Counted from the first letter of the stretch, positions 1-5,742 are shown. The stretch is DNA of 5,962 bases from UBA4363 sp002393965 (GCA_946542925.1 CAMNLA010000010.1:1-5962), one strand, 5' to 3'. Numbers and translations: made by a program. Notes: generated from the letters alone by a model not told the origin.

Positions 1-594
1 TGGCATATCTCTCTGACAACATGGTTCCGCGACTACATCTATTTTCCTTTGGGTGGAAGCCGATGCGAGAAATGGAAGATTATCCGTAACATATTTATCG
101 TATGGGGCATCAGTGGTTTGTGGCATGGAGCCAATTGGACCTTTATCTGCTGGGGTTTGTTTCATGCGACATTGCTTGCCATATACAACCTATTTAATAT
201 CAACACCAAACACAAAAACATTGTAGCATTCGGTCGTTATATTCCAAATAGCAAAGAACTGTTTCAAATGGGATTCACCTTCTTTCTTGCAGTAATTGGA
301 TGGATCATTTTCCGAGCAGCGACGATGCCCCAGGCCATAGACTACATTGAATCCATGTTTACTAATAAATTCTTTGATTCATCCTACGTATATGGAAAAT
401 TGTATCTGTTTTATTGCCTGTTACTTTTGGGAATAGAGTGGTTACAAAGAGACAAGCAGCATGCGTTGCAATGGCATCTGACGGTAATAGAGGACAAAAA
501 ACGGGTACAATACTGCATTGACTTTATTGTTTTACTTCTTATTATAACGCTTGGAAATTTCCAAGGTAACCAATTCATCTATTTCCAATTCTGA
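1..594 (+). CDS. MBOAT-family membrane-bound O-acyltransferase, C-terminal part (AlgI/DltB/PatA-like)
   Basis: The frame is open from the first base, so the gene starts left of the window; 197 C-terminal residues are present, ending at TGA 592-594. The first residues, WHISLTTWFRDYIYFPLGG, are the conserved MBOAT block of AlgI-type proteins. The second block, SGLWHGANW, carries the presumed catalytic histidine at window residue 42 (codon 124-126). Several hydrophobic stretches follow, including residues near FTFFLAVIGWIIF and IDFIVLLLIITL, as expected of a multi-pass inner-membrane enzyme. Known family members pass an acyl group, usually acetyl, across the membrane to polysaccharide, teichoic acid or peptidoglycan acceptors, normally with a periplasmic SGNH-type partner. 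Such a partner begins 4 bases downstream, so the two are almost certainly co-transcribed. The acceptor cannot be read from the sequence; a cell-surface glycan is my inference. A TTG at 49 is not a credible start because the conserved block begins before it. Confidence 0.93.
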   Translation, partial: WHISLTTWFRDYIYFPLGGSRCEKWKIIRNIFIVWGISGLWHGANWTFICWGLFHATLLAIYNLFNINTKHKNIVAFGRYIPNSKELFQMGFTFFLAVIGWIIFRAATMPQAIDYIESMFTNKFFDSSYVYGKLYLFYCLLLLGIEWLQRDKQHALQWHLTVIEDKKRVQYCIDFIVLLLIITLGNFQGNQFIYFQF

Positions 595-598
595 TACA

Positions 599-1636
599 AT
601 GAGAAAATTTATAATATATGTATTGTCCATAATCATACCAGTATTTGGAGGGATGGCACTCATCAACTTTCTTGTTGACCCCGGTCACATATATTCAAAC
701 AGTTATATTGAAGAAGTCGTAGAAGGATCAAGGAAAGGCCTTTGCGTTACCAATGTTGGCAATATGGACGAAAGGCTCTTCAAGAAAAGACTGATAGAAG
801 TCAATAAGGGTAAGGAATTTGACTATTTGGTCATAGGCTCAAGCCGAGCGATGACTATCTCAGAGGATTGTCTAACGGGTTCCTCGCTTTTAAACCTTGG
901 CGTGTCCGGAAGTAAATTAGAAGACATGATTGCATTGTATCAGCTATGCAAAGAAAATGAAGTTTCTTTCAAGAATGTCATTATTGGAACGGACCCAACA
1001 TTATTCAATGCCAATGATAATGACAACCGCTGGAAATCGATCGGCATTTATTATTATGATTACTATGGAACAGAAGACAATGATTCAGAATCGGATTTTC
1101 AACGAACCTTAATTCAGAATTTATTCTCACCTTCTTATTTCAAATCGGCAGTCAAAGCCATTCCTGACGTATTAGCAGGCAATACACAAATCGAATACGT
1201 TCGAACATACATAAACAACGGAGGCACCAAACGTCCAGACGGTTCCATCTACTATGCAAAAGAGTATCGAGAAACTCCTCAGGAATTAGTTGATGCCAAT
1301 GCCATGACTTGTTGTCATACTTCTTTCCTTCGTTTCGACTCTGTCTCAGAGAAAAGGAAAAATATTTATATAGAATTTGTAGAAACGTTGCATAAAAATG
1401 GGGCAAACATCATTATCTGGTGTTGTCCCTATCACCCGCTCTTCTACAAGCGAGCAGTAGAAATGAAGGGGTTTCCTCCTGCCATAAACTTCCTATCTGA
1501 TTATGCCCAAGAACGTGGCTTTAAGATTATCGGCAGCTTTAATCCTGATGACCTCGGTTTGTCCAACAAGGATTTCTATGATGGACTCCATGTCAAGAAA
1601 GAAACGGTGGACAACATTCTTAAAAGTTCCCTCTGA
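599..1636 (+). CDS. Membrane-anchored SGNH-hydrolase-like protein, partner of the MBOAT acyltransferase
   Basis: I start this gene at ATG 599, 4 bases after the MBOAT stop, giving 345 residues; an upstream TTG in frame at 551 would overlap the MBOAT gene and is less likely. Residues 4-26 form a hydrophobic N-terminal anchor, followed by the D27-P28 pair common in this type of envelope protein. SGNH-like landmarks appear in order: GSSRAM at 80-85 (nucleophile candidate S81 or S82), NLGVSG at 99-104, GTDP at 130-133 in the third-block position, and DGLH at 328-331, matching the catalytic Asp-x-x-His. The body is therefore predicted to be periplasmic. In PatA/PatB and AlgI/AlgJ/AlgX systems such a protein receives the acyl group from the MBOAT protein and transfers or removes it on a glycan; that role here is inferred from the pairing. 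The third block lacks the usual Asn, so activity is not certain. The gene is very A+T-rich (two 60-base samples of 30-32% G+C). Confidence 0.85.
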   Translation: MRKFIIYVLSIIIPVFGGMALINFLVDPGHIYSNSYIEEVVEGSRKGLCVTNVGNMDERLFKKRLIEVNKGKEFDYLVIGSSRAMTISEDCLTGSSLLNLGVSGSKLEDMIALYQLCKENEVSFKNVIIGTDPTLFNANDNDNRWKSIGIYYYDYYGTEDNDSESDFQRTLIQNLFSPSYFKSAVKAIPDVLAGNTQIEYVRTYINNGGTKRPDGSIYYAKEYRETPQELVDANAMTCCHTSFLRFDSVSEKRKNIYIEFVETLHKNGANIIIWCCPYHPLFYKRAVEMKGFPPAINFLSDYAQERGFKIIGSFNPDDLGLSNKDFYDGLHVKKETVDNILKSSL

Positions 1637-1837
1637 TTCAGTCAAACCATTAAAGATTTCTCATTTCCTTTCATCACAGGACCGTTATCTTGTACGGAGT
1701 ATAGTAAAGCATCATTCTACTTTCATCAACCGAGTTCCCAGTCTCTTTGTTCCTGTGTCACTAATCCGTTCGTCAGCATTATTGTCAACGCTAACGTAAT
1801 CACCTATTGTTCTCCTTTCGACTACGAGATGCTCTAT
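1637..1837. other. Convergent intergenic gap between acylation operon and YolD-like gene
   Basis: This 201-base stretch separates the end of the plus-strand operon from the end of the minus-strand pair. I see no credible gene in it. No strong hairpin with a T-run is visible on either strand. The only structures are weak: a 4-base inverted repeat CCGT/ACGG around 1682-1697 and an imperfect inverted repeat at 1771-1777 and 1790-1796 (six of seven pairs, 12-base loop). Either could help bidirectional termination, but neither is convincing. The gap lies where base composition changes from A+T-rich on the left to about 50% G+C on the right. Confidence 0.6.
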
Positions 1838-2062
1838 TTACAACGATGACACATCGTGGTCTATCCGTTCCTGCTCTTCGTTTTCGAGCGAACGTTCGTA
1901 GCGAGCTTCGTGACGTTTTGCTGCCATTCGAATTGCCTGTTCATATCCATTCAGAGCAGAAAAAGGGGCAAATTGAGCTGCCCGACTTTCTTCAGAAGCC
2001 CTAGGATGTCGAAGCACCCCCTCGTAGTGATGTTCCACCAGTTTCTCTTCCGTCTCGCTCAT
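1838..2062 (-). CDS. YolD-like small protein paired with a Y-family polymerase
   Basis: This 74-residue acidic protein starts at ATG 2062-2060, overlapping the polymerase stop in an ATGA arrangement, and stops at TAA 1840-1838. The core segment RAAQFAPFSALNGYEQAI (about residues 27-44) is the signature of the YolD-like family, small proteins that in Firmicutes are typically encoded beside UmuC-type Y-family polymerases. The rest is rich in Glu, Arg and His with no membrane segment or signal peptide, so it should be cytoplasmic. The overlap strongly suggests translational coupling with the polymerase and a shared function. A plausible role is a polymerase accessory or UmuD-like subunit, but the biochemical role of the family is, to my knowledge, not settled, and no UmuD-type self-cleavage motif is visible. 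The assignment rests on the short core motif and context. A perfect inverted repeat sits over the last codons. Confidence 0.8.
   Translation of the reverse strand: MSETEEKLVEHHYEGVLRHPRASEESRAAQFAPFSALNGYEQAIRMAAKRHEARYERSLENEEQERIDHDVSSL
1843..1857 (-). repeat. Perfect 6-3-6 inverted repeat at the end of the YolD-like gene
   Basis: ACGATG and CATCGT flank a 3-base spacer, giving a possible tight hairpin that covers the last sense codons just before TAA 1840-1838. No T-run follows on the minus strand, so it is not a standard intrinsic terminator. It may be chance, an mRNA 3'-end stabiliser, or part of a weak terminator. Confidence 0.45.
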
Positions 2063-3552
2063 GCCTTGTGTCCTCCTATCTGTCCATTCCGTTCTCTTGC
2101 CGTTGCCCCCTCCTCAAAATCAAGACCTTTGAGCAGGGCGTTCTTACCGAACCTCTTCTTAATCTTCAGCGTAACCTCCTGTACTCTCTGTTCTTTCTCC
2201 AGACGTCGCTGTTCTCTCGTCAGCACATCAGCCGAGTCCGGAGAGAACAGATCGAGTTGTACGTGTGGTGTCGTAAAAGTCTCCGAAGCATTCTCCAGAT
2301 GATTCAGAGAAAGAGAAATACGCCGTATCTGCAGATGTGGATTGACAATGCGATTATACAATGCTTCCACCGCCTCCTCTATCTCATGGAGCGAGCTGGT
2401 TTTCCTCGACAGAGGTGCTGTACCACGAGACGGTGCCGGCACATATCGTCCGTAGTGGTCTCTCACGACACGCAATCCCTTCGGCACTCTATCCTGAGAA
2501 ATGCTCTCATAGCCAATTGTGAGCTCCACCTGATCGGTCACCTGTCGGTATTCGACCAGTTCGAGCACCACCTCATTCACCATCTCCATCACCACAGTCC
2601 GTGCTTTCTTTACGTCATAGGGGGAAGATAGTACCTGTCCACTACTTCTCGAATGCGTCTGAGGCTTGTATCGTTTTATTGCTGCTATGGTACAGGGTTC
2701 CCATCCCCAGGCATGGTCGATCAGGAACTCGGCATTCACGCCAAAAACCTTATATAGCATATCCTCTGCATGTAGCGAGAATCTCGCCAACTGTCCCATT
2801 GTCTCGATGCCGTAGCAGAGCAACCTCTGAGCCGTTCCTTTTCCTATTCGCCAGAAATCGGTCAGCGGACGATGGTTCCATAACTGTTCGCGGTATGATC
2901 TCTCATCCAGTTGAGCGACCCTCACTCCCTGTTCGTCCGGAGAGGCGTGTTTCGCGAGGATATCCATCGCCACCTTGCACAGATAGAGATTCGTCCCTAC
3001 GCCTGCCGTTGCCGTGATTCCCGTCTTCGTCTCCACTTCCTTTATCATGCGCGAAGCCAGTTCGCGTGGCGTCACAGCATACAGATCAAGATAACTGCTG
3101 GCATCTATAAACACCTCGTCAATTGAATAGACATGGATATCCTCTGGAGAGACGAAATCGAGATAGATCTCGTATATTTTAGCGCTACAGTCTATATAGT
3201 CTGCCATGTGCGGCATAGCAGCGATGTAATCCACAGAAAGAGAAGGGTTGTCCTCCAATGCCTTCGCATCGTAAGACTTTCCCGTCAGGATACCTCCTGG
3301 GGCACGTCGTCCCCGTTCTTCGTTTATTGTCCTCAGACGTTGCGTCAGTTCAAACAGACGGCATCGTCCTCCAATTCCGTAGGACTTCAGTGATGGGGAG
3401 ACCGCGAGACATATTGTCTTCTCAGTCCTACTCGTATCCGCCACTACCAAATGGGTATTCAGCGGATCCAATCCTCGCTTCACACACTCCACGGAGGCAT
3501 AAAAAGATTTCAGATCTATTGCGATATACGCTTTGTTATTCTCCTTTTCCAT
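2059..3552 (-). CDS. Y-family translesion DNA polymerase (UmuC/DinB-like)
   Basis: The frame is open from ATG 3618 (519 residues), but I prefer ATG 3552 (497 residues): the catalytic domain starts right after it with KAYIAIDLKSFYASVE, and an inverted repeat overlaps the first ATG. ATG 3573 is also possible. In 519-residue numbering, D35 is the first metal-binding Asp, Y40 the likely steric gate, and YSIDEVFID (164-172) carries the catalytic D167-E168 pair. GVGTNLYLCKVAMDILAKH is the conserved palm/thumb segment, and RIGKGTAQRLLCYGI is a helix-hairpin-helix. A little-finger region follows. Near the end, QLDLF (454-458) matches the beta-clamp-binding motif, followed by a charged Arg/Glu/Lys tail. 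Such enzymes copy past damaged bases at low fidelity. The stop overlaps the YolD-like start (ATGA). DLK replaces the usual DxD; the second Asp is not strictly catalytic, so activity is expected. Regulation by an SOS-like repressor is possible. UmuC-type naming is favoured by length and neighbour, but a family tree would decide. Confidence 0.93.
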   Translation of the reverse strand: MEKENNKAYIAIDLKSFYASVECVKRGLDPLNTHLVVADTSRTEKTICLAVSPSLKSYGIGGRCRLFELTQRLRTINEERGRRAPGGILTGKSYDAKALEDNPSLSVDYIAAMPHMADYIDCSAKIYEIYLDFVSPEDIHVYSIDEVFIDASSYLDLYAVTPRELASRMIKEVETKTGITATAGVGTNLYLCKVAMDILAKHASPDEQGVRVAQLDERSYREQLWNHRPLTDFWRIGKGTAQRLLCYGIETMGQLARFSLHAEDMLYKVFGVNAEFLIDHAWGWEPCTIAAIKRYKPQTHSRSSGQVLSSPYDVKKARTVVMEMVNEVVLELVEYRQVTDQVELTIGYESISQDRVPKGLRVVRDHYGRYVPAPSRGTAPLSRKTSSLHEIEEAVEALYNRIVNPHLQIRRISLSLNHLENASETFTTPHVQLDLFSPDSADVLTREQRRLEKEQRVQEVTLKIKKRFGKNALLKGLDFEEGATARERNGQIGGHKA

Positions 3553-3603
3553 CGTCCCGCTTTTTTCGCACATAGAGTTTAGAAACGTGTGTCCAATCTC
3601 ACT

Positions 3604-3624
3604 TTCTGAACGAATCATTCAGAA
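3604..3624 (-). promoter_or_regulatory. Candidate operator: 7-7-7 inverted repeat upstream of the polymerase
   Basis: TTCTGAA (3604-3610) and TTCAGAA (3618-3624) are perfect inverted arms around a 7-base spacer, overlapping the farthest-upstream ATG (3616-3618) and lying 52 bases before the preferred start at 3552. The size and symmetry suit a dimeric repressor. A second near-palindrome, CAAAC-AC-GTTTG (3640-3651), and the inverted pair AAACGTGT/ACACGTTT (3583-3590 and 3643-3650) lie close by. No good TAnnTTTG box is visible here, so the promoter is not located. Role as an SOS-like site is inference. Confidence 0.4.
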
Positions 3625-3695
3625 GAAAAAAAGTGAAAACAAACACGTTTGCTCTCACTTCCATTCTTTCAACCCGAGTGGCGTTCATTGATCAA

Positions 3696-3724
3696 CAGAT
3701 TCCGGCATTCAACCGAATAGTCTG
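3696..3724 (-). terminator. Possible weak terminator or processing hairpin after tmRNA
   Basis: Beginning 17 bases past the tmRNA 3' end, an imperfect hairpin can form: CAG/CTG at the base, a 3-base bulge, then ATTCGG pairing with CCGGAAT (one bulged base) around a 7-base loop. A perfect palindrome TTGATCAA (3688-3695) follows directly. There is no T-run right after the stem, so termination here is uncertain and read-through into the polymerase gene is possible. Confidence 0.3.
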
Positions 3725-3740
3725 TCACAACGTATATGTG

Positions 3741-4132
3741 TGGAGCTGGAGGGAGTCGAACCCTCGTCCTAACGAGGAAACAATCCGCTTTCTACATGCT
3801 TATCTTCGCCTTCATTTTCGTGTGATGACAAGACCGAAGCCACCAATCATCACCTTAGCCTCTAAGATTTCGCCACGGACCTGAGGCTGTCCGAGACTAT
3901 TCCCGATTTACCACACCGCTGAACCGAACGCTTCGGGACTTTGCATTCGAGCGATGTCTTGTCCGGACACCTTGTATCCAGATTAAGCCCAATCTACTAT
4001 GATTCGATTAAGCAGCAAGAGCGTAGTTATTCTCGCCAGTTATCGTTTATCCGATGAGATTAAAGTGCGTATCAGACAAGGCACTGCATGCTTACGCATT
4101 CCTTCTACCCGCAGTCAAAACCAGGCAGCCCC
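3741..4132 (-). ncRNA. ssrA: Transfer-messenger RNA (tmRNA)
   Basis: This 392-base RNA gene rescues ribosomes stalled on broken mRNAs, working with SmpB to add a degradation tag. The 5' end GGGGCTG (4132-4126) pairs with the 3' strand CAGCTCC over seven positions, including one G-U, to form the tRNA-like acceptor stem. The T arm at 3749-3765 has a GAGGG/CCCTC stem around the loop TTCGACT. The discriminator A is at 3741; the next bases read CAC, so CCA is not encoded and must be added enzymatically. The internal frame (4037-4008) reads GENNYALAA then TAA, the tag form I recall for Porphyromonas and related Bacteroidales. It is a one-piece, non-permuted tmRNA of ordinary length. A good Bacteroidota promoter lies just upstream at 4160-4190, leaving a leader of about 20 bases for RNase P to remove. 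The apparent plus-strand peptide across the 3' end (ESNPRP) is the familiar false translation of a T arm. Confidence 0.97.
4008..4037 (-). other. tmRNA proteolysis-tag reading frame (GENNYALAA, stop)
   Basis: Read on the minus strand from 4037, the codons GGC GAG AAT AAC TAC GCT then CTT GCT GCT TAA give Gly-Glu-Asn-Asn-Tyr-Ala-Leu-Ala-Ala-stop. GGC is the likely resume codon. The ALAA end is the usual signal for ClpXP-type proteases. The stop codon is TAA. Confidence 0.93.
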
Positions 4133-4159
4133 GATTTGATTATCCGCTGGAATACAACG

Positions 4160-4190
4160 CAAAAATACATCATTATTCTTCTCCCTGCAA
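4160..4190 (-). promoter_or_regulatory. Bacteroidota-type promoter of tmRNA
   Basis: On the minus strand, TATTTTTG (4167-4160) is a perfect match to the Bacteroidota -7 consensus TAnnTTTG. A TTG (4190-4188) lies 20 bases upstream, close to the usual -33 TTTG spacing of about 19-21. Transcription would begin near 4153, about 20 bases before the mature tmRNA 5' end. The -33 box begins 24 bases past the glycosyltransferase stop, so tmRNA can be transcribed independently of that gene. Confidence 0.7.
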
Positions 4191-4214
4191 CCTCTCTGAC
4201 CAAAAAAGAAGGAG

Positions 4215-5246
4215 TTATTCGATACGGACATCCCCATCGCTTCCCACGGCAATACCTGTTTCGGTATGAAGGATGAAATTGGAAAGAGTCCTATTGGCTC
4301 GGTGGCGTTCTATCTCAGAAAGTATCTGATCGTAGGACTGTTCCGGATAGCGGTAGACAACCGGAGTGCGCATTTCCTGGGTGGAACGCAAGAAGAGATG
4401 AACAAGTTTACGTCGCAGGAAAAGCGACAGCATCCCTACCAGCATTCCCATGCGAACGAGCAGCAATCCGAGAAGATTTCCGTGGAAATGCTTACGGTAG
4501 AACTGCACCATAGCACGAAAAAAGAGGCGAACGTAGCGTGCGTCCGACGAGTGTGCAGACTCTCCTTTATAGTGCATAATACGGTAAGGAAGGTACCACA
4601 CTTCCATACCACTTTTGGCGACACGGTAGGAAAGATCGATATCCTCTCCGTACATAAAGAACCGCTCGTCGAGCAGTCCTGTCTGCTTGAGAGCATCGCG
4701 ACGCAGAAGCATAAAAGCCCCAGAGAGCACATCGACACAATGGGCGGTATCGGGATCGAGGTACCGCAAATGATAACGGCCAAAGATTCGTGACTTCGGG
4801 AACATCCGGTTAAGTCCTGACAACTTGCAGAACGACACCCACATTGTCGGAAATCCGCGTTTGGACTCGGGCAGAAATTTACCCTGTGCGTCAATCATCT
4901 TGACACCTGCTGCTCCGGCACGAGGGTGAGCATCCATAAAATCGCACACCCTTGTGAGAGTTTCTTCTCCAAGTACCGTATCGGGATTGAGCAGCAAGAC
5001 ATACTGCGACTCGGAGCGACGGATAGCGATGTTATTTGCCACCGCAAAACCAAGATTCTTTGAATTGATGAGATAGTGGACTTGCGGGAACCGATTGCGC
5101 AGATAGTCGATGGAGCCGTCGGAGGACGCATTGTCCACGACGAACACTTCAAGGTCCGAAGCCATGGAAGACGCGAAAATCGACGAGAGGCACTGCTCGA
5201 GGTAGTACTTCACGTTATAACTTACAATGACAATCGAAAGACGCAA
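4215..5246 (-). CDS. Glycosyltransferase family 2 protein (rhamnosyltransferase/WbbL-like)
   Basis: This 343-residue protein transfers a sugar from a nucleotide-sugar donor, probably in building a cell-surface polysaccharide or glycolipid. GT-A fold landmarks are in order: strand one SIVIVSYN at 4-11, VVDNASSDGS at 36-45, NSKNLGFAVANN at 61-72, and LLLNPDT at 84-90, where the N-P-D takes the place of DxD. GAFMLLRRDAL follows at 176-186, and FFMYGEDIDLSYR at 196-208 holds the acidic catalytic-base motif E201-D202. A hydrophobic stretch at about 258-277 followed by RRK suggests membrane association of the C-terminal part. The start is TTG 5246: strand one begins at residue 3, an in-frame TGA lies 21 bases upstream, and no ATG is available before residue 28. 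It follows the HAD-like gene by 37 bases and probably shares its transcript. Sugar donor and acceptor cannot be determined here. Confidence 0.93.
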   Translation of the reverse strand: MRLSIVIVSYNVKYYLEQCLSSIFASSMASDLEVFVVDNASSDGSIDYLRNRFPQVHYLINSKNLGFAVANNIAIRRSESQYVLLLNPDTVLGEETLTRVCDFMDAHPRAGAAGVKMIDAQGKFLPESKRGFPTMWVSFCKLSGLNRMFPKSRIFGRYHLRYLDPDTAHCVDVLSGAFMLLRRDALKQTGLLDERFFMYGEDIDLSYRVAKSGMEVWYLPYRIMHYKGESAHSSDARYVRLFFRAMVQFYRKHFHGNLLGLLLVRMGMLVGMLSLFLRRKLVHLFLRSTQEMRTPVVYRYPEQSYDQILSEIERHRANRTLSNFILHTETGIAVGSDGDVRIE

Positions 5247-5283
5247 GACTGAATCCCTATCTATTCATTATAGAATTACGAAA

Positions 5284-5712
5284 TCACCCAAACAGGCGCG
5301 AAAGGAATCCCCCCTTGCGTTGCCGGCGCGAATCGGCATCGTCTTCGATACCACGGTACGGCTGCAGAGGTCGTCCACTCTTGATCATCTGATAGATAAC
5401 TCCCCAATCCGGCAATCCACCGAGGTTATGGTCATCGATGAATACGTCGGCATCGATCTTACGTGTCGTACGACGTGAGGAAGGGATATCATCCGGAGAG
5501 GAAGCGTTGACTGCGTAAAACTCAACGCCTTTCGACCGGCAGTAGTCGACTGCCTCATTGAGCAGGTCTCCTTCACGCACGGAAAAGAGGATGAGCAAAT
5601 GACCATCCGACTGCAGTTGTCGCAGCGTCTGCATAGCAAATGGAATATCGCGTCCTATTTCCGGGTACTTGTGTTCGACGAGTGTACCGTCAAAATCAAC
5701 TGCAATCTTCAT
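5284..5712 (-). CDS. Small HAD-superfamily hydrolase (BT0820-like type)
   Basis: This 142-residue cytoplasmic protein starts at ATG 5712 and stops at TGA 5286-5284. Motif I is DFDGTL at 6-11, with D6 the nucleophile and D8 the acid/base. Motif II is S44 in LFSVRE, where many relatives have Thr. K85 is a reasonable motif III lysine, and DVFIDDHNLGG at 89-99 provides D93 and D94 for Mg2+ binding. With no large cap domain, the length matches small stand-alone phosphatases of the type found in Bacteroides (BT_0820-like). The C-terminal segment from about residue 129, RRQRKGGFLSRLFG, is basic and amphipathic and could touch membrane or nucleic acid; this is inference. The substrate is unknown. A TATTTTTG box lies 22 bases upstream of the start codon. 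The glycosyltransferase follows 37 bases downstream, so co-transcription is likely. Confidence 0.9.
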   Translation of the reverse strand: MKIAVDFDGTLVEHKYPEIGRDIPFAMQTLRQLQSDGHLLILFSVREGDLLNEAVDYCRSKGVEFYAVNASSPDDIPSSRRTTRKIDADVFIDDHNLGGLPDWGVIYQMIKSGRPLQPYRGIEDDADSRRQRKGGFLSRLFG

Positions 5713-5734
5713 AATTAATCAGAATAATATGGAA

Positions 5735-5742
5735 CAAAAATA
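5735..5742 (-). promoter_or_regulatory. Bacteroidota -7 box for the HAD/glycosyltransferase genes
   Basis: TATTTTTG on the minus strand matches TAnnTTTG exactly and is identical to the tmRNA box. The -33 region is weaker: only TCTG is found about 19 bases upstream, inside the end of the preceding gene. Transcription would begin near 5728, about 16 bases before ATG 5712. The box starts right after the upstream gene's TGA (5748-5746). Confidence 0.5.

Noticed and set aside
1152..1406. Minus-strand 84-residue frame
   Set aside because: Antisense to the SGNH-like gene, with no recognisable features.
2068..3575. Several plus-strand open frames of 71-187 residues opposite the polymerase
   Set aside because: They lie wholly antisense to a gene with intact catalytic motifs, have low-complexity Arg/Ser/His-rich translations and show no recognisable domain.
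3660..3765. Possible integration (attachment) site at the tmRNA 3' end, with the polymerase region as an island
   Set aside because: tmRNA genes are common integration targets, but I found no second copy of the 3'-end sequence in the window and no integrase, and base composition does not change there.
3633..3884. Plus-strand frame containing WSWRESNPRP
   Set aside because: ESNPRP is the typical false translation of a tRNA-like T arm; the stretch is the antisense of the tmRNA 3' end.
4176..4214. Partly complementary CTTCT/AGAAG-rich stretch after the glycosyltransferase stop
   Set aside because: Only about five bases pair and no T-run follows, so it does not support a terminator.
4054..4276. 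Two overlapping small plus-strand frames
   Set aside because: They cover the tmRNA 5' part, its promoter and the end of the glycosyltransferase gene, all on the opposite strand.
4266..4894. Plus-strand 175-residue frame and minus-strand 152-residue frame
   Set aside because: Both are shadows of the glycosyltransferase, whose frame carries all expected motifs.
5255..5284. TATAAT-like string upstream of the glycosyltransferase
   Set aside because: Bacteroidota do not use the standard sigma-70 -10 box, and no -33/-7 pair accompanies it; the gene more likely shares the HAD transcript.
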